64,000 nucleotides of DNA from Lelliottia nimipressuralis (GCF_004115925.1 NZ_SDDX01000013.1:62001-126000); one strand, 5' to 3'; counted from the first letter of the stretch, positions 37,530-51,524 are shown. A program made the numbers and translations. The notes: generated from the letters alone by a model not told the origin.

Positions 37530-40235
37530 TTAGCTCAGACGGCCATGACACGCTTTGTATTTTTTACCGGAACCACATGGGCACGGATCGTTACGGCCCA
37601 CTTTGCGATCGCCCGTCTGGGATGCAATCGCCGCTGCCGCTTCGTCTTCGTCAGTCTGGTGGCTCAGCTGCTGCATCTGTGCCAGACGCTCAGCCTCTTC
37701 ACGACGCTGTTGTTCCATCGCTTCCACTTCTTCTGGCATACGCACCTGAACTTTGCTCAGGGTACTGATCACTTCGTATTTCAGTGACTCCAGCATAGAG
37801 GCGAACATGGCGAAGGATTCACGTTTGTACTCCTGCTTAGGATCTTTCTGCGCATAGCCGCGCAGGTGAATACCCTGACGCAGGTAATCCATCGCTGCCA
37901 GATGCTCTTTCCACAGAGAGTCCAGGGTCTGCAACATGACGCCTTTCTCGAAGTGACGCATCATCTCGGTGCCAACCACTTCTTCCTTCTGCTTGTAAAC
38001 GGCAACCGCAGTTTCAAGAATACGCTCGCGCAGCGTCTCTTCGTGCAGCTCTGGCTCTTTGTCCAGCCACTCTTTGATCGGCAGTTCGAGATCGAAGTCG
38101 TTTTTCAGACGTTCCTGCAGGCCTTCAACATCCCACATCTCTTCCAGAGACTGCGGTGGAATGTGCGCATCGATAGTCACTTTGAAGACATCTTCGCGAA
38201 TGCTGTTGATGGTTTCACTCACATCGGACACATCCAGCAGTTCGTTACGCTGGGTGTAGATAGCACGACGCTGATCGTTGGCAACATCATCATACTCAAG
38301 CAGCTGCTTACGAATATCGAAGTTGCGGCTCTCCACTTTACGCTGTGCGTTGGCAATCGCTTTGGTCACCCAAGGGTGCTCAATCGCTTCGCCCGGTTTC
38401 ATCCCCAGTTTACGCATCATGCCAGACACACGGTCAGAGGCGAAGATACGCATCAGGGCATCTTCCATTGACAGGTAGAAGCGGGAAGAACCGGCATCAC
38501 CCTGACGACCCGCACGACCACGCAGCTGGTTATCGATACGACGAGATTCGTGACGCTCAGTACCGATAATGTGCAGACCACCGGAGGCCAGCACCGCATC
38601 GTGACGCACCTGCCAGTCAGCTTTGATCTGCGCAATTTGTTCTGGCGTTGGGTTTTCCAGCTCGGCCACTTCGGCCTGCCAGCTACCGCCCAGCATAATA
38701 TCGGTACCACGACCCGCCATGTTTGTAGCGATGGTAACCGCAGCCGGATAACCCGCCTGCGCAACGATATCTGCCTCTTTGGCGTGGAATTTAGCGTTCA
38801 GCACGTTGTGCTTAATGCCCGCTTTATCCAGCTCGTGAGAAACCACTTCGGATTTTTCGATAGAGATAGTACCCACCAGCACCGGCTGGCCTGCAGCGGT
38901 ACGCTCGCGGATATCTTCGATGATCGCCTGAATTTTTTCCGCTTCGGTCATGTAGACCAGATCCGGCATATCTTTACGGATCATTGGGCGGTTCGTTGGA
39001 ACAACAACGGTATCCAGTTTGTAGATAGAGCTAAATTCGAACGCTTCGGTATCCGCTGTACCGGTCATGCCCGCCAGTTTTTCATACAAACGGAAGTAGT
39101 TCTGGAAGGTGATAGAAGCCAGCGTCTGGTTTTCGTTCTGAATATCGACGCCTTCTTTCGCTTCCACAGCCTGGTGCAGACCATCAGACCAGCGACGGCC
39201 CTGCATGGTACGGCCAGTGTGCTCATCAACGATGATCACTTCGCCGTCTTTCACGATGTAATCCACATCGCGGGTGAACAGGACGTGAGCGCGCAATGCC
39301 GCAGTAACGTGGTGCATCAGCATGATGTTGGTCGGGGAGTAAAGTGACTCGCCCTCTTCCATAATGCCCTGCTCAACCAGCAGCTCTTCGATCTGGACCA
39401 GACCGCGTTCAGTCAGGTTCACCTGACGCGCTTTTTCATCCACGGAGAAGTGGCCTTCGCCCTGGAAGGTATCAGAATCTTCTTTCTCCTGACGAATCAG
39501 GTGCGGGATGATTTTGTCGACTTTACGGTACATCTCGGAGCTGTCTTCAGCCGGGCCGGAGATGATCAGCGGAGTACGGGCTTCATCGATGAGGATTGAG
39601 TCGACCTCATCCACCAGCGCGTAATGCAGTTTACGCTGTACGCGCTCTTCCGGGCTAAACGCCATGTTGTCGCGCAGGTAGTCAAAACCGTATTCATTGT
39701 TGGTGCCATAAGTGATATCCGCGCCGTACGCTTCACGCTTCGCCGGAGCGGGCAGGCCGGACATGTTGATGCCGACGGACATGCCGAGGAATTCGAACAG
39801 TGGACGGTTATTTTCGGCGTCACGCTGTGCCAGGTAGTCGTTGACGGTCACGACGTGAACGCCTTTACCGGTCAGCGCGTTCAGGTAGGCAGGCAGCGTT
39901 GCAGTCAGGGTTTTACCTTCACCGGTACGCATTTCTGCGATGCAGCGTTCGTTCAGAACCATACCGCCGAGCAGCTGAACGTCGAAGTGACGCATGCCAA
40001 ACACGCGTTTACTCGCTTCGCGGACCACGGCGAAAGCTTCCGGGATCAGGCTTTCCAGAGTTGCGCCTTTTTCCAGACGCTCACGGAACTCGCCCGTTTT
40101 CGCTTTCAGTTCGTCATCGGAGAGTTTTTCCATCTCCGGTTCCATACCATTAATGACGGTGACCGCTTTGCGCATACGGCGCAGGGTACGATCGTTACGG
40201 CTACCGAAAACTTTGGTTAATAATTTGATTAGCAT
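37530..40235 (-). CDS. secA: SecA, preprotein translocase ATPase
   Basis: SecA drives Sec-dependent export through SecYEG. The 901-residue protein equals the E. coli length. Walker A MRTGEGKT is at 102-109, followed by the [15 protein letters not shown] helicase segment and the second nucleotide fold ([13 protein letters not shown]). The C-terminal SecB/phospholipid-binding zinc motif [14 protein letters not shown] is complete. It follows secM by 60 bases; a short CCCAT/ATGGG hairpin lies in that gap. Translation should respond to SecM stalling. Confidence 0.98.
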   Translation of the reverse strand: MLIKLLTKVFGSRNDRTLRRMRKAVTVINGMEPEMEKLSDDELKAKTGEFRERLEKGATLESLIPEAFAVVREASKRVFGMRHFDVQLLGGMVLNERCIAEMRTGEGKTLTATLPAYLNALTGKGVHVVTVNDYLAQRDAENNRPLFEFLGMSVGINMSGLPAPAKREAYGADITYGTNNEYGFDYLRDNMAFSPEERVQRKLHYALVDEVDSILIDEARTPLIISGPAEDSSEMYRKVDKIIPHLIRQEKEDSDTFQGEGHFSVDEKARQVNLTERGLVQIEELLVEQGIMEEGESLYSPTNIMLMHHVTAALRAHVLFTRDVDYIVKDGEVIIVDEHTGRTMQGRRWSDGLHQAVEAKEGVDIQNENQTLASITFQNYFRLYEKLAGMTGTADTEAFEFSSIYKLDTVVVPTNRPMIRKDMPDLVYMTEAEKIQAIIEDIRERTAAGQPVLVGTISIEKSEVVSHELDKAGIKHNVLNAKFHAKEADIVAQAGYPAAVTIATNMAGRGTDIMLGGSWQAEVAELENPTPEQIAQIKADWQVRHDAVLASGGLHIIGTERHESRRIDNQLRGRAGRQGDAGSSRFYLSMEDALMRIFASDRVSGMMRKLGMKPGEAIEHPWVTKAIANAQRKVESRNFDIRKQLLEYDDVANDQRRAIYTQRNELLDVSDVSETINSIREDVFKVTIDAHIPPQSLEEMWDVEGLQERLKNDFDLELPIKEWLDKEPELHEETLRERILETAVAVYKQKEEVVGTEMMRHFEKGVMLQTLDSLWKEHLAAMDYLRQGIHLRGYAQKDPKQEYKRESFAMFASMLESLKYEVISTLSKVQVRMPEEVEAMEQQRREEAERLAQMQQLSHQTDEDEAAAAIASQTGDRKVGRNDPCPCGSGKKYKACHGRLS

Positions 40236-40250
40236 AATAAATTCTCACAC

Positions 40251-40264
40251 GCCCCATCATGGGC
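40251..40264 (-). promoter_or_regulatory. Hairpin before the secA ribosome site
   Basis: GCCCATGATGGGGC on the minus strand forms a short stem 16 bases before the secA ATG. In E. coli the secM-secA gap folds to hide the secA ribosome site until SecM stalls. This element is in the right place, but the full fold was not computed. Confidence 0.5.
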
Positions 40265-40295
40265 AGATAAATTAAGGTATTGAAAAAAAGTTAAT

Positions 40296-40799
40296 TTAGC
40301 TGAGGCGTTGTGGCCCGGCGCGGATGCCCTGCACCTGACTAATCCAGGCGGACACCGAAAAGGCGGCGTGTGGGATAAAGGCGGTCTGAGCCATCTGACG
40401 AACGATGACCGGCGGTTTGCTCTCCTGCGTCAGCAGCGCATTGAGCGTATCCAGCAGCGCAAGATGTTGCGCCTGAACCGGCAGCGACTCTTCCGCAGCA
40501 GGCACGGCTTGTGGCGCCATAGCAAACGAAAGATGACGGATGACGGTGCGAATAGCATGTTGATGCCAGTAATCGACCGTAAAGTTCGGACGGCGACTGG
40601 CTTCGAGCAGCGCGAGATGAGTGAAGTTAACCCGCGTGGAGAGATCGTGTTTGGCGGTGGTGGTGTTCGCAGGCGTTGCCGCTTCTGCGGTGTGGCTGAG
40701 TACAGGCAAGCCGAGGCTCGCCGCAACCATCCCTAATAAGAGATGCGGCCAGAAGTAACGTCTGCCAAATTGTCGCCAGCGCGTTAGTATTCCGCTCAC
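40296..40799 (-). CDS. secM: SecM, secretion monitor with arrest peptide
   Basis: The 167-residue protein is exported and degraded; its job is to stall its own ribosome and raise SecA production when export is slow. The long N-terminal signal includes [18 protein letters not shown]. The C-terminal arrest motif is complete: Phe147, Trp152-Ile153 and GIRAGP at 158-163 (FxxxxWIxxxxGIRAGP), with Pro163 as the stalling residue. The segment before it (residues 125-145) differs strongly from E. coli, while the arrest motif is kept. Confidence 0.95.
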   Translation of the reverse strand: MSGILTRWRQFGRRYFWPHLLLGMVAASLGLPVLSHTAEAATPANTTTAKHDLSTRVNFTHLALLEASRRPNFTVDYWHQHAIRTVIRHLSFAMAPQAVPAAEESLPVQAQHLALLDTLNALLTQESKPPVIVRQMAQTAFIPHAAFSVSAWISQVQGIRAGPQRLS

Positions 40800-41074
40800 C
40801 TAATCCACCATCGTATGCAGGCCTGTTCAGGCATGCGTTCAGATATTATTTAGCGCACAGATATTATCACTAAAGCGATAATACATCAGCAGGAATGACA
40901 GATTGCCACGGGTAAAAACGGTCAAGAATGCAGCGAACGCGCGCGCATACTGTGCTTAGCGGGCAATAATCATGCGGGGAAGAAAATCAGACGTGCAAAA
41001 ACAAAAACGACTGGTCTTCCTGGCCGGAGAGAGTACCAGGTCAACCAGTCGATTTTACGATACGGAATTAACCG
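40800..41074. other. lpxC-secM intergenic region
   Basis: The stretch holds the lpxC terminator at its right end and presumably the secM promoter. No coding frame was recognised. Confidence 0.5.
41008..41051 (-). terminator. Terminator of lpxC (end of the dcw cluster)
   Basis: CGACTGGT (41008-41015) pairs with ACCAGTCG (41044-41051), with an inner CCTGG/CCAGG pairing. On the minus strand TTTTTGTTTTTG follows. It lies 23 bases after the lpxC stop. Confidence 0.88.
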
Positions 41075-42013
<939 letters not shown>

Positions 42014-42093
42014 TTATCCAACCGAGAGTGTATATCACTAACGGGTGGCCAGTTTAGCACAAAGAGCGAAAATCCCCAAATTCCAGCCAATTC

Positions 42094-43245
42094 TTAGTCA
42101 GCTTGCTTACGCAGGAACGCTGGGATATCCAGATAATCCGGTTCTTTCGCAGTTTGTGGCGTATTGTCATTCACCACTTTCGCAGCTGGTTTTTGCTCCT
42201 GCGTCAGCGGCGCCATGCCGTGCTGCTGGTAGCGATCCATTACCGGTTGCTGGGTCTGTTTGTTGGTGACCAGGGTGATCTCTGGACGTTTGTCCATGCC
42301 GATACCAGTGGCAACAACGGTCACACGCAGCTCATCATTCATTTCCGGATCAAGGGAAGTACCGATAACCACGGTGGCGTTATCAGACGCGAATGCACGA
42401 ATGGTGTTACCCACGGTTTCGAACTCATCCAGACGCAGATCGAAGCCAGCGGTAATGTTAACCAGTACGCCGCGCGCACCGGACAGATCGATGTCTTCCA
42501 ACAGTGGAGAAGAGATCGCCATTTCAGCCGCTTCTTCCGCACGGTCTTCACCGCTTGCCACGCCAGAGCCCATCATCGCATAGCCCATTTCGGACATCAC
42601 GGTGCGGACGTCGGCGAAGTCGACGTTCATCAGACCCGGACGAGTAATCAGCTCAGCGATACCCTGAACCGCGCCTTTCAGCACGTCGTTTGCTGCGCCA
42701 AAAGCGTCCAGCAGGGAGATACCGCGACCCAGCACTTTCAGCAGTTTGTCGTTCGGGATGGTAATCAGAGAGTCCACGTGTTTGGACAGCTCAGTGATAC
42801 CCTGCTCCGCGAATGCCATACGCTTCTTGCCTTCAAAGTTGAAAGGCTTCGTCACGACAGCAACGGTCAGGATACCCAGATCTTTTGCCACTTCAGCAAC
42901 GACCGGTGCAGCACCCGTACCGGTACCACCGCCCATGCCCGCTGCGATAAACACCATGTCGGCGCCATCGAGTGCAGCACGCAGTGCTTCACGGTCTTCT
43001 TCAGCCGCGTTACGACCGACTTCTGGGTTAGCCCCAGCGCCCAGACCTTTAGTGATACCACCACCGATCTGAATAGTCTGGCCTACAGCTGTCTTTCGCA
43101 GTGCCTGAGCATCGGTGTTAACTGCAAAGAATTCAACACCTTCGATGCGTTCGCGCACCATATGCTCGACAGCGTTACCGCCGCCGCCACCGACGCCGAT
43201 GACTTTAATCACCGCGTCGTTGGTTAATTCCATTGGTTCAAACAT
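42094..43245 (-). CDS. ftsZ: FtsZ, tubulin-like division GTPase
   Basis: FtsZ forms the Z-ring that recruits the divisome. The 383-residue protein has the tubulin signature GGGTGTG at 105-111, the synergy loop residues [11 protein letters not shown], a variable linker (about 317-366) and the conserved C-terminal peptide [14 protein letters not shown] that binds FtsA, ZipA and ZapD. It is preceded by a 111-base gap after ftsA. Confidence 0.98.
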   Translation of the reverse strand: MFEPMELTNDAVIKVIGVGGGGGNAVEHMVRERIEGVEFFAVNTDAQALRKTAVGQTIQIGGGITKGLGAGANPEVGRNAAEEDREALRAALDGADMVFIAAGMGGGTGTGAAPVVAEVAKDLGILTVAVVTKPFNFEGKKRMAFAEQGITELSKHVDSLITIPNDKLLKVLGRGISLLDAFGAANDVLKGAVQGIAELITRPGLMNVDFADVRTVMSEMGYAMMGSGVASGEDRAEEAAEMAISSPLLEDIDLSGARGVLVNITAGFDLRLDEFETVGNTIRAFASDNATVVIGTSLDPEMNDELRVTVVATGIGMDKRPEITLVTNKQTQQPVMDRYQQHGMAPLTQEQKPAAKVVNDNTPQTAKEPDYLDIPAFLRKQAD

Positions 43246-43356
43246 GGTTTCTCTCCGTTTTTACGCTTCATCACTCAAGCCTGCCTGGGCAAAAGAGTGC
43301 TTTTGCGTATGTGCCTGTCGCCTGAGACCGCTAATTCTCTCCGGTCTCTTTAAAAA

Positions 43357-44613
43357 TTAAAATTCTTTTCTCAGCCAGGAATTGAGTCGTTTGACCCAGG
43401 AACCGACCGACGTTCGTTTTTCCACTTCTGCTTCACCACTCAAATGGGACTCTTTCCCGTAGTGCAGCAGGCCCACGGCCGTTGAATAATACGGCTCCTG
43501 AGCGTAATCCGTTAACCCGGTAATATTCAGCGGCGCACCAATACGGACTTGCGTATGGAACACTCGCTGGGCACAGGCGGCAAGACCTTCAATTTGCGCT
43601 GCACCACCGGTTAATACAATCCCCGCCGCGAGATGGTGTTTCACACCCTGCTGACGAAGCTGTTCTTGTAACTGTAAAATCTCTTCGTTGACGAGGTTGA
43701 GCAGCTCGGTATAACGCGGCTCAATCACCTCTGCCAGCGTCTGACGCTGCAGACTGCGCGGCGGACGACCGCCCACGCTTGGCACTTCAACGCTCTCATC
43801 TTTGCCGACGATGGAGCCTAATGCACAACCATGGCGCACTTTAATCGCCTCTGCATCGCTCGGAGGCGTACCAAAGGCGTAAGCGATATCGCTGGTCACG
43901 ACATTCCCGGCATAAGGGATGACTTTAGTGTGACGCAATGCACCGCCCGTATACACGGCCATATCCATTGTACCACCACCGATATCAACCACACAGACGC
44001 CCAATTCACGTTCGTCTTCTGTCAGAACCGAGTAACTTGCTGCCAGTCCTGCAAAAATAAGTTGGTCAACTTTCAGGCCACAACGTTCAACGGCTTTGAC
44101 GATGTTTTTCGCCATGTCGTTGTGACATGTGATCAAGTGCACTTTTGCCTGCATACGCACCCCGGAAAGACCGACCGGATTTTTGATACCTTCCTGGTAG
44201 TCGATCGCATATTCCTGCGGAATCACGTGCAGCACGCGGTGTTCATCGCGCACGCGCACGGATTTAGCCGTGTGCACTACGTTTTCAACGTCTTCCTGCG
44301 TCACTTCCTCTTCGGAAATCGGCACCATCCCGATTTCGTTCTGGCAGCTAATGTGCTTACCAGAGAGGGCCAGATAGACGGAGGAAATCTGGCAATCTGC
44401 CATTAATTCTGCCTGATCGATGGCGCGCTGTACGCATTTCACCACCGACTCGAGGTCGTTTACCCCACCTTTATCCATACCACGGGACGGGCAACTGCCC
44501 ACACCAATGATATTGACCATACCGTCGGGCAGAACTTCCCCTACTAAAGCGGCAACCTTAGCGGTGCCAATCTCCAGTCCAACTACCAGTTTTCTGTCCG
44601 TCGCCTTGATCAT
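43357..44613 (-). CDS. ftsA: FtsA, actin-like membrane anchor of the Z-ring
   Basis: FtsA tethers FtsZ to the membrane and links it to later division proteins. The 418-residue protein (420 in E. coli) carries actin-family ATP-binding segments ([16 protein letters not shown] near 11-26; [15 protein letters not shown]) and the 1C domain between them. The C-terminal amphipathic helix [17 protein letters not shown] binds the membrane; two residues are missing in the linker just before it. Its ATG overlaps the ftsQ stop by four bases. Confidence 0.97.
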   Translation of the reverse strand: MIKATDRKLVVGLEIGTAKVAALVGEVLPDGMVNIIGVGSCPSRGMDKGGVNDLESVVKCVQRAIDQAELMADCQISSVYLALSGKHISCQNEIGMVPISEEEVTQEDVENVVHTAKSVRVRDEHRVLHVIPQEYAIDYQEGIKNPVGLSGVRMQAKVHLITCHNDMAKNIVKAVERCGLKVDQLIFAGLAASYSVLTEDERELGVCVVDIGGGTMDMAVYTGGALRHTKVIPYAGNVVTSDIAYAFGTPPSDAEAIKVRHGCALGSIVGKDESVEVPSVGGRPPRSLQRQTLAEVIEPRYTELLNLVNEEILQLQEQLRQQGVKHHLAAGIVLTGGAAQIEGLAACAQRVFHTQVRIGAPLNITGLTDYAQEPYYSTAVGLLHYGKESHLSGEAEVEKRTSVGSWVKRLNSWLRKEF

Positions 44614-45452
44614 TGTTGTTCTGCCTGTACCTGTGCCTGATTCTGTTGCTGATTAGGTTCCTCAACCGGAGCCGGTACCCAACCGACTGCTGCGCCTGAG
44701 TCATAGCGCAAATCAACGTAGCTTATCCGTTTGCCGTCGGTCTGCGCCTGCTGCTGTAAAACGGGGTACAGTTCTACAAAACGCGCCAAACGCTTCATCG
44801 TGTCGCCGCGACCAAGATTGAGCTTAATCCCATTCGTCAACGTCAGCTGCCAGGAGCGGCGAGCCGTCATTGACGCATCTTTTAACGCAAATCTGTCCTT
44901 AGCCAGCACCTGCCCCATCTCGCGAAAACCTTGTAGCACTTCGTTTTCACTGCCTTCCGGGCCAGACAACATCGGTAAACTTTGCTTGCTGACACGATCT
45001 GCCGGGACGCTGAACGAATTTCCGTCTACGTCGACCATATGCTGATCATTCCAACGCGCAATGGGCACATATTCAACCAGATGAATCTTCAATTCATCTG
45101 GCCATTGCTTTCTGACGCTCGCCTGTTTTATCCATGGCAGACGTTCAATCTGGCTCTGGATAATGTTGACGTCCTGGGTCATGAAAGTGCCAGGCGATCC
45201 CAGCGCAAGGATCGACTGACGGATATCATCGTTACGCGTGTAGTGACGCTCGCCGGTAACCACCAGTTTTGACAGCGGTAACCGTTGTGCATCTTCCATC
45301 CAGCCCAACACCATCCAGCCGCTGATAAACACGGTACACAGCACACCGAGCAGGAACAAGATCCCTGCAAGACGCGTTCCATTACTCCGTCCTGAAGAGG
45401 AATATTCTTCCTCTTCTTCGCGGTTGCGCGTGTTTAGTGCAGCCTGCGACAT
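44610..45452 (-). CDS. ftsQ: FtsQ, bitopic division protein
   Basis: FtsQ joins FtsL and FtsB in the periplasm and brings FtsW/FtsI to the septum. The 280-residue protein has a cytoplasmic tail with an acidic EEEEE run, a membrane span ([22 protein letters not shown], about 31-52), a POTRA domain ([22 protein letters not shown]) and a beta domain. The C-terminus is Gln-rich. Only one base separates it from the ddlB stop. Confidence 0.96.
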   Translation of the reverse strand: MSQAALNTRNREEEEEYSSSGRSNGTRLAGILFLLGVLCTVFISGWMVLGWMEDAQRLPLSKLVVTGERHYTRNDDIRQSILALGSPGTFMTQDVNIIQSQIERLPWIKQASVRKQWPDELKIHLVEYVPIARWNDQHMVDVDGNSFSVPADRVSKQSLPMLSGPEGSENEVLQGFREMGQVLAKDRFALKDASMTARRSWQLTLTNGIKLNLGRGDTMKRLARFVELYPVLQQQAQTDGKRISYVDLRYDSGAAVGWVPAPVEEPNQQQNQAQVQAEQQ

Positions 45453-45453
45453 A

Positions 45454-46374
45454 TCAGCCCGCCTGGTCCAGAATACGTACGACTAACTGCGAGAAGCTCA
45501 TGCCCGCCTGACGCGCCGCCATCGGCACCAGGCTGTGGCTGGTCATACCCGGAGAGGTATTCGCTTCCAGCAGGTAAAATTCTCCGTCGCTGTCCTGCAT
45601 CACATCGATGCGTCCCCAGCCACGGCAACCCAAAACAGTCCAGGCTTTAAGCACCAGGTCCTGTAAATCTGCTTCACGTTCTGCTTCCAGACCACTTGGG
45701 CAGAAATATTGCGTCTCATCAGAGAGATACTTCGCTTCATAATCATAGAAGGTTCCAGCGGGTTGGATACGAATTGACGGCAAAATTTCTTCGCCGAGCA
45801 TCGCCACGGTAAATTCCGGACCGCTGAGCCATTTTTCAATCAGAACTTCTTCATCATGTTGAAAAGCCAGTGCTAACGCCTGGTTTAAATCACCAGCTTG
45901 ATCAACTTTGGACATACCGACGCTTGAGCCTTCACGGCTGGGTTTGACAATAACCGGCAAACCCAACTGCGCAATGCGCGCATTGACGCTCTCGTCAACG
46001 CCCGCTTCAAACTCGCGGCGCGTCAGCGCAACCCATGGCGCAACGGGTAAACCCGCGCCCTGCCACAGTAATTTACTGCGTAATTTGTCCATGGAAATGG
46101 CGGAGGCCATCACACCACTGCCGGTGTAAGGCAAACCGATTAAATCCAATAGCCCTTGCAGCGTACCGTCTTCACCGCCACGACCGTGTAAAGCGATAAA
46201 GACTTTATGAAACCCCATCTCCTTGAGACGAGTGATGTCCGTCTCTTTAGGATCTACCGGGTGGGCGTTGACTCCCCCCTCACGCAGACCCGCCAGCACG
46301 GCGGCGCCGGAGTTCAGCGAGACGTCACGCTCAGCAGAGGTTCCGCCAAAGAGGACCGCAATCTTATCAGCCAT
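45454..46374 (-). CDS. ddlB: D-alanine--D-alanine ligase B
   Basis: DdlB makes the D-Ala-D-Ala dipeptide for the MurF step. The start [23 protein letters not shown] (46374) gives 306 residues as in E. coli and has AGAGGA at good spacing; an ATG three codons upstream is less likely. ATP-grasp segments [18 protein letters not shown] and [17 protein letters not shown] are intact. It overlaps the end of murC by eight bases. Confidence 0.96.
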   Translation of the reverse strand: MADKIAVLFGGTSAERDVSLNSGAAVLAGLREGGVNAHPVDPKETDITRLKEMGFHKVFIALHGRGGEDGTLQGLLDLIGLPYTGSGVMASAISMDKLRSKLLWQGAGLPVAPWVALTRREFEAGVDESVNARIAQLGLPVIVKPSREGSSVGMSKVDQAGDLNQALALAFQHDEEVLIEKWLSGPEFTVAMLGEEILPSIRIQPAGTFYDYEAKYLSDETQYFCPSGLEAEREADLQDLVLKAWTVLGCRGWGRIDVMQDSDGEFYLLEANTSPGMTSHSLVPMAARQAGMSFSQLVVRILDQAG

Positions 46375-47842
46375 TGCGTTCATCCTCTGAGGTTTGCGGC
46401 GTCAGTTTGATTTGCGCTAAGTTACGCGCGATTTTGCCGATATTTCCCGCGCCCTGAATCAGAATCAAATCGTTGCCGGTCAGCACTGGCGCCAGAATTT
46501 CAGCCGCCTGAGCCGGATCGGAAACCAGAATCGGGTCTACCTTACCGCGTCCGCGTATCGTACGACACAAAGAACGGCTGTCCGCGCCCGGAATCGGAGT
46601 TTCACCCGCTGAATAAACATCCAGCATCAGCAGCGTATCCACCTGCGACAGCACGTTTGCGAAGTCGTCATAAAGATCGCGCGTACGTGTGTAGCGGTGT
46701 GGCTGGAAAATCATCACCAGATTTTTGTCCGGCCAGCCCGCACGTGCCGCTTTAATGGTTGCATCCACTTCTGTCGGATGGTGACCATAGTCATCCACCA
46801 GCATCGCGGTACCTGCTTTGCCGTTTACCGGCTCCAGCGGGAATTCACCGAGGAAGTCGAAACGACGCCCTGTGCCCTGGAAACCTTCCAGCGCATGTAA
46901 AATCGCATCGTCCTCAATGCCCTCTTCAGTGGCAACAGCCACCGCAGCCGCAGCATTGAGCGCGTTGTGGCGTCCCGGTGCATTCAGGGTGACGCGCAGC
47001 AGCGGTTTGTCCTGACGCGCCAGGGTGAAATGCCCCTGCGCACCGATTTGCGTGTAATCTTCCACCCGCACGTCCGCATCTTCACTGAAACCGTAAGTCG
47101 TAATCTGACGACCCACGCGCGGCAGCAATTCACGAATCACCGGATCGTCCACACACATCACCGCACGACCATAAAACGGCAAATTGTGCAGGAAATTAAT
47201 AAACGTCTGCTTTAAATTTTCGAAGTCGCCCTGGTAGGTATCCATGTGGTCGGCTTCGATGTTGGTGACAATCGCCACCATCGGCTGCAGATGCAGGAAC
47301 GACGCATCGCTCTCATCCGCTTCAGCAATCAGATAACGGCTATGGCCCAGACGCGCGTGAACGCCCGCCGCTTTTACCAGACCACCGTTGACGAAGGTCG
47401 GATCAAGACCGGCTTCTGCATAAATGCTGGAGACCATCGCCGTGGTCGTCGTTTTACCGTGGGTACCCGCAACGGCAATACCGTGACGAAAACGCATCAG
47501 CTCAGCCAGCATCTCTGCGCGGCGAATCACCGGGATACGCGCTTCGTGCGCGGCAACAATCTCCGGGTTATCAGAGGAGATCGCGCTGGAGACCACAACA
47601 ACACTCGCATCGAGTACGTTTTCAGGACGATGGTTGAAATAGATGGTCGCCCCAAGCGACGCCAACTGTTGCGTAACAGGGTTCGGCGCCAGATCGGAAC
47701 CGCTGATCTGGTAACCTTCGTTCGCTAAAACTTCGGCAATACCGCCCATACCTGCGCCGCCGATGCCAACGAAGTGGATGTGCCGGACGCGACGCATCTC
47801 GGGCACGATTGAACGCAGTTTCGCCAGTTGTTGTGTATTCAT
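46367..47842 (-). CDS. murC: MurC, UDP-MurNAc--L-alanine ligase
   Basis: MurC adds the first amino acid of the peptidoglycan stem. The 491-residue protein has the UDP-binding loop [14 protein letters not shown], the ATP loop [12 protein letters not shown], and the Mur C-terminal domain with [10 protein letters not shown] and IFQPHRYTR. The length equals that of E. coli. It follows murG after 58 bases, the largest gap inside the murE-ftsA part of the cluster. Confidence 0.97.
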   Translation of the reverse strand: MNTQQLAKLRSIVPEMRRVRHIHFVGIGGAGMGGIAEVLANEGYQISGSDLAPNPVTQQLASLGATIYFNHRPENVLDASVVVVSSAISSDNPEIVAAHEARIPVIRRAEMLAELMRFRHGIAVAGTHGKTTTTAMVSSIYAEAGLDPTFVNGGLVKAAGVHARLGHSRYLIAEADESDASFLHLQPMVAIVTNIEADHMDTYQGDFENLKQTFINFLHNLPFYGRAVMCVDDPVIRELLPRVGRQITTYGFSEDADVRVEDYTQIGAQGHFTLARQDKPLLRVTLNAPGRHNALNAAAAVAVATEEGIEDDAILHALEGFQGTGRRFDFLGEFPLEPVNGKAGTAMLVDDYGHHPTEVDATIKAARAGWPDKNLVMIFQPHRYTRTRDLYDDFANVLSQVDTLLMLDVYSAGETPIPGADSRSLCRTIRGRGKVDPILVSDPAQAAEILAPVLTGNDLILIQGAGNIGKIARNLAQIKLTPQTSEDERNG

Positions 47843-47900
47843 TCTCTAACCGCCATCGATACTTCTAAAAATTCGTGCAACGCAAAACGCGCTGCAAGGG

Positions 47901-48965
47901 TTAAGCCTTTGCTGCCAGGCTCACTTCATTTGCCACCCGCTCGGTCGCATCCGGAATAGCCGTCGCGCGTGCGCGTTCGGCCATCTCCAGCAGAGTCGCT
48001 CTGTTCCAGCCCGCGAGGGTGGTAGCGACGGCGTCTGCGGTAAACTGTGGCTGTTCAAAAATCTTTGCGGCACCCGCTTTCTCAAGCGGTAACGCATTCC
48101 AGTACTGCTGGCGATCTTTGTGCTGAAAAGGCACAAACACTGCTGGCAATCCTGCTGCGGCGATTTCACTCACCGTCAGTGCGCCAGAACGGCACACCAC
48201 GACATCGGCCCAGGCATAGGCCGCTGCCATATCATCAATAAATTCAGTAACTTTATGCTGAGACTGACCGGCTTCTGCATAGGCCTGTTCGACCATTTGC
48301 TGCGCACCTTTTCCGCTCTGATGCCAGATCGTCACGCTATCGCCCAGTTTCGCCGCCACCTGAGGCAGGGTCTGGTTCAAAATCCGCGCGCCCTGAGAGC
48401 CGCCGACAACCAGCACCCGCACCGGGCCTTCGCGCCCGATCAGGCGTTCCTGCGGCAACGGGAGCGCCAGCACATCCACGCGCACCGGATTACCCACTAC
48501 GTCTGCGTCAGGAAACGCTCCCGGGAAAGCCTGCATCACTTTGGTGGCAATTTTTGCCAGCCATTTGTTGGTCAGCCCGGCGATACCGTTCTGCTCATGG
48601 AGCACAACCGGGATCCCGAGCGACCAGGCCGCCAGTCCACCCGGACCGGAAACATACCCGCCCATCCCCAGCACCGCATCAGGCTTAAAGCGCTTCATGA
48701 TTGCGCGCGCCTGACGCCAGGCATTGAAGATACGCACCGGAGCCAGTAGCTGCGCTTTGATGCCTTTGCCACGTAAGCCTGAAATCCGAATAAAGTCGAT
48801 CTCGATACCGTGCTTCGGCACCAGATCGGCTTCCATGCGATCGGCGGTTCCCAGCCAGCGTACTTGCCAGCCTTGATCCATTAAATGGTGCGCAACCGCA
48901 AGCCCCGGGAAAACATGTCCGCCGGTACCGCCTGCCATCACCATTAACCGCTTCGGTTGATTCAT
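47901..48965 (-). CDS. murG: MurG, lipid II-forming GlcNAc transferase
   Basis: MurG moves GlcNAc from UDP-GlcNAc to lipid I at the inner face of the membrane. The 354-residue GT-B enzyme has the glycine-rich loop [14 protein letters not shown] at 12-25, the second G-loop [14 protein letters not shown], and the UDP-GlcNAc site [23 protein letters not shown]. Its start overlaps the end of ftsW by four bases. Confidence 0.97.
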   Translation of the reverse strand: MNQPKRLMVMAGGTGGHVFPGLAVAHHLMDQGWQVRWLGTADRMEADLVPKHGIEIDFIRISGLRGKGIKAQLLAPVRIFNAWRQARAIMKRFKPDAVLGMGGYVSGPGGLAAWSLGIPVVLHEQNGIAGLTNKWLAKIATKVMQAFPGAFPDADVVGNPVRVDVLALPLPQERLIGREGPVRVLVVGGSQGARILNQTLPQVAAKLGDSVTIWHQSGKGAQQMVEQAYAEAGQSQHKVTEFIDDMAAAYAWADVVVCRSGALTVSEIAAAGLPAVFVPFQHKDRQQYWNALPLEKAGAAKIFEQPQFTADAVATTLAGWNRATLLEMAERARATAIPDATERVANEVSLAAKA

Positions 48966-50206
48966 CGTGAACCTCGTGTAAACGCCTGCGCTTTTTCCAG
49001 ACGCGTCTCATAATCTATGCGTAACAAGAACATAATCGCCGTCGACATAATCAACAGACTCGAACCACCGTAACTGATCAACGGCAACGTCAGGCCCTTC
49101 GTCGGCAGCATACCTGCTGCGGCGCCAACGTTGACCAATGCCTGGAAGCTAAACCAGATACCAATTGAGCAGGCCAGGAAACCTGAGAAGCGGTGATCGA
49201 TTTCCAGCGCTTTTCGGCCAATCGACATAGCACGGAAAGCGACGAAGAATACCATTAAAAGTGCCAGTACCACACCGATATAACCCAGTTCTTCCCCAAT
49301 AATGGAGAAGATGAAGTCCGTATGCGCCTCGGGCAGATACTCCAGTTTTTGAACTGAATTGCCTAAACCCTGGCCCCACACTTCACCGCGACCAAAGGCC
49401 ATCAGAGACTGAGTGAGCTGATAACCGCTGCCGAACGGATCTTCCCAGGGGTTCCAGAAAGAGGTCACACGGCGGATACGATACGGCTCGGCGAGGATCA
49501 GCAGGACCACGGCCGAGATGCCCATGCCGATAATCGCGATGAACTGCCACAGCTTGGCACCCGCCAGGAACAGCATCGCCAGCGTGGTGACGAACAGTAC
49601 CACCACCGTACCGAGGTCCGGCTGCGCCAGCAGAAGCACTGCCAGCACCAGAATCACACCCATCGGTTTTAAGAAGCCGCGCAGGTTATTTCGCACTTCA
49701 TCAACCTTGCGCACAAGGTAGTTAGCGAGATAGCAAAATAGCGACAGTTTGGTGAATTCCGCAGGCTGAATACGCAGCGGGCCAAAGGCGATCCAGCGCG
49801 ATGCACCGTTAACGGAGCTACCCACCACCAGCACGATCAACAGCATAATAATGGAGGCGATCAGCATCGCGGTACTGTGGCGCTGCCAGAACTCCATTGG
49901 CAGACGCAGCGTAATCAGCGCCAGGCAGAATGCTAGGATGATGTACAAACCGTCACGCTTGGCGAACAGGAAAGGATCGTTCGCCAGACGCTGCCCAACG
50001 GGCATTGAAGCCGAGGTCACCATGATAAAACCGACGGCCGCCAGACCCAGCGTGAACCACAGGAGCGCACGGTCGTACATGACCAGGCTGTCGGAATCTT
50101 TCGTCCGCGAGCCCATCACCCAGCCTTTCAGCGCCGCAAACAGCCAGCCCAGGATTCGGGACCCCGGCATGCGCGGCATTCTCAGGCGAGGGAGAGATAA
50201 ACGCAT
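48962..50206 (-). CDS. ftsW: FtsW, SEDS-family septal peptidoglycan polymerase
   Basis: FtsW polymerises lipid II at the septum together with FtsI. The 414-residue multi-span protein has about ten hydrophobic helices. The SEDS signatures [29 protein letters not shown] and the periplasmic loop [20 protein letters not shown] are present, with the catalytic Asp in the last. The N-terminal ~45 residues are cytoplasmic and basic. It overlaps the murD stop by one base and murG by four. Confidence 0.97.
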   Translation of the reverse strand: MRLSLPRLRMPRMPGSRILGWLFAALKGWVMGSRTKDSDSLVMYDRALLWFTLGLAAVGFIMVTSASMPVGQRLANDPFLFAKRDGLYIILAFCLALITLRLPMEFWQRHSTAMLIASIIMLLIVLVVGSSVNGASRWIAFGPLRIQPAEFTKLSLFCYLANYLVRKVDEVRNNLRGFLKPMGVILVLAVLLLAQPDLGTVVVLFVTTLAMLFLAGAKLWQFIAIIGMGISAVVLLILAEPYRIRRVTSFWNPWEDPFGSGYQLTQSLMAFGRGEVWGQGLGNSVQKLEYLPEAHTDFIFSIIGEELGYIGVVLALLMVFFVAFRAMSIGRKALEIDHRFSGFLACSIGIWFSFQALVNVGAAAGMLPTKGLTLPLISYGGSSLLIMSTAIMFLLRIDYETRLEKAQAFTRGSR

Positions 50207-51522
50207 CAGCCTAACTCCCTCGCGAGGCGGGTAAACAGATCACCACGCTGTTCGAAATTCTTAAACTGGTCGAGGCTGGCACATGCCGGAGAGAGCAGCA
50301 CCATATCTCCCGGTTTAACCTGAGGCGCGATGAGGCGGATAGCCTGTTCCATCGTTTCAGTTTGTTCAGCAATTTCCGGGCGCAGCTCCGCCAGCTCAGC
50401 GCCGTCACGGCCAAAGCAGTACAGGCGGATGTTATCGCTCATCAGATACGGTTTCAGGGACGAGAAATCCGCCGATTTTCCATCGCCGCCCAGCAACAGA
50501 TACAGCGTGCCATCGACGCGTAATCCTTTCAGTGCAGCTTCGGTGCTGCCGACGTTGGTTGCTTTTGAGTCGTTAATCCAGCGCACGCCGTTGTGCTCCA
50601 GCGCCAGCTGGAAGCGGTGCGCCAGACCGGTAAAGGTTGTCAGCGCTTTGAGGCTGGAGGCACGCGGTAAACCTGCGGCATCAGCCAGCGCCAGCGCCGC
50701 GAGCGCGTTGGTGTAGTTGTGCTGCCCGGAAAGAGTCATCTCTTTCACGTTCAACACTTTTTCGCCCTTCACACGAAGCCAGGTTTCGCCCTGCTGGTGA
50801 TTCAGGTGATAGTCACCCATATTCACGCCAAAGCTGATGCAACGTTCGTCCGCACCACGCACCGGCATGGTCAGCGCATCGTCTGCGTTCACCACACAGA
50901 CTTTCGCATTTTCATAGACGCGCAGTTTGGCCGCGCGGTACTGTTGCAGGCCAAACGGATAGCGATCCATATGATCTTCAGTCACGTTCAGGATCGTGGC
51001 TGCCACGGCCTGCAGACTAGAAGTGGTTTCCAGCTGGAAGCTGGAAAGTTCAAGCACATACAGCTCGCGAGCCGGATCGAGCAGCATCAGCGCAGGCAGG
51101 CCAATATTGCCGCCGACGCCGACGTTAACGCCCGCCGCTTTCGCCATATCGCCGACCAGCGTCGTAACCGTACTTTTGCCGTTAGAGCCGGTAATCGCCA
51201 CAATCGGCGCCTGGGCTTCACGACAAAACAGTTCGATATCACCGACAATTTCAACGCCCGCATCCGCTGCCGCGCTTAATGACGGATGCGCCAGCGCCAT
51301 ACCAGGGCTGGCGACAATCAGATCGGCATCGAGCAGCCAGGTATCATTCAGACCACCAAGGTGGCGTTCAACCTGTTCTGGCAGCTTGTCCAGACCAGGC
51401 GGAGAAACACGCGTATCCATCACACGCGGCGTAACGCCGCGCCCGAGGAAAAAGTCCACGCAGGAAAGGCCCGTAAGGCCTAACCCGATGATAACGACTT
51501 TTTTACCCTGGTAATCTGCCAT
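50206..51522 (-). CDS. murD: MurD, UDP-MurNAc-Ala--D-glutamate ligase
   Basis: MurD adds D-glutamate as the second stem residue. The 438-residue protein has the N-terminal UDP-binding fold ([16 protein letters not shown]), the ATP loop [15 protein letters not shown] and the C-terminal domain with [17 protein letters not shown] and [19 protein letters not shown]. The length is that of E. coli. It begins two bases after mraY. Confidence 0.97.
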   Translation of the reverse strand: MADYQGKKVVIIGLGLTGLSCVDFFLGRGVTPRVMDTRVSPPGLDKLPEQVERHLGGLNDTWLLDADLIVASPGMALAHPSLSAAADAGVEIVGDIELFCREAQAPIVAITGSNGKSTVTTLVGDMAKAAGVNVGVGGNIGLPALMLLDPARELYVLELSSFQLETTSSLQAVAATILNVTEDHMDRYPFGLQQYRAAKLRVYENAKVCVVNADDALTMPVRGADERCISFGVNMGDYHLNHQQGETWLRVKGEKVLNVKEMTLSGQHNYTNALAALALADAAGLPRASSLKALTTFTGLAHRFQLALEHNGVRWINDSKATNVGSTEAALKGLRVDGTLYLLLGGDGKSADFSSLKPYLMSDNIRLYCFGRDGAELAELRPEIAEQTETMEQAIRLIAPQVKPGDMVLLSPACASLDQFKNFEQRGDLFTRLARELG

Positions 51523-51524
51523 GA

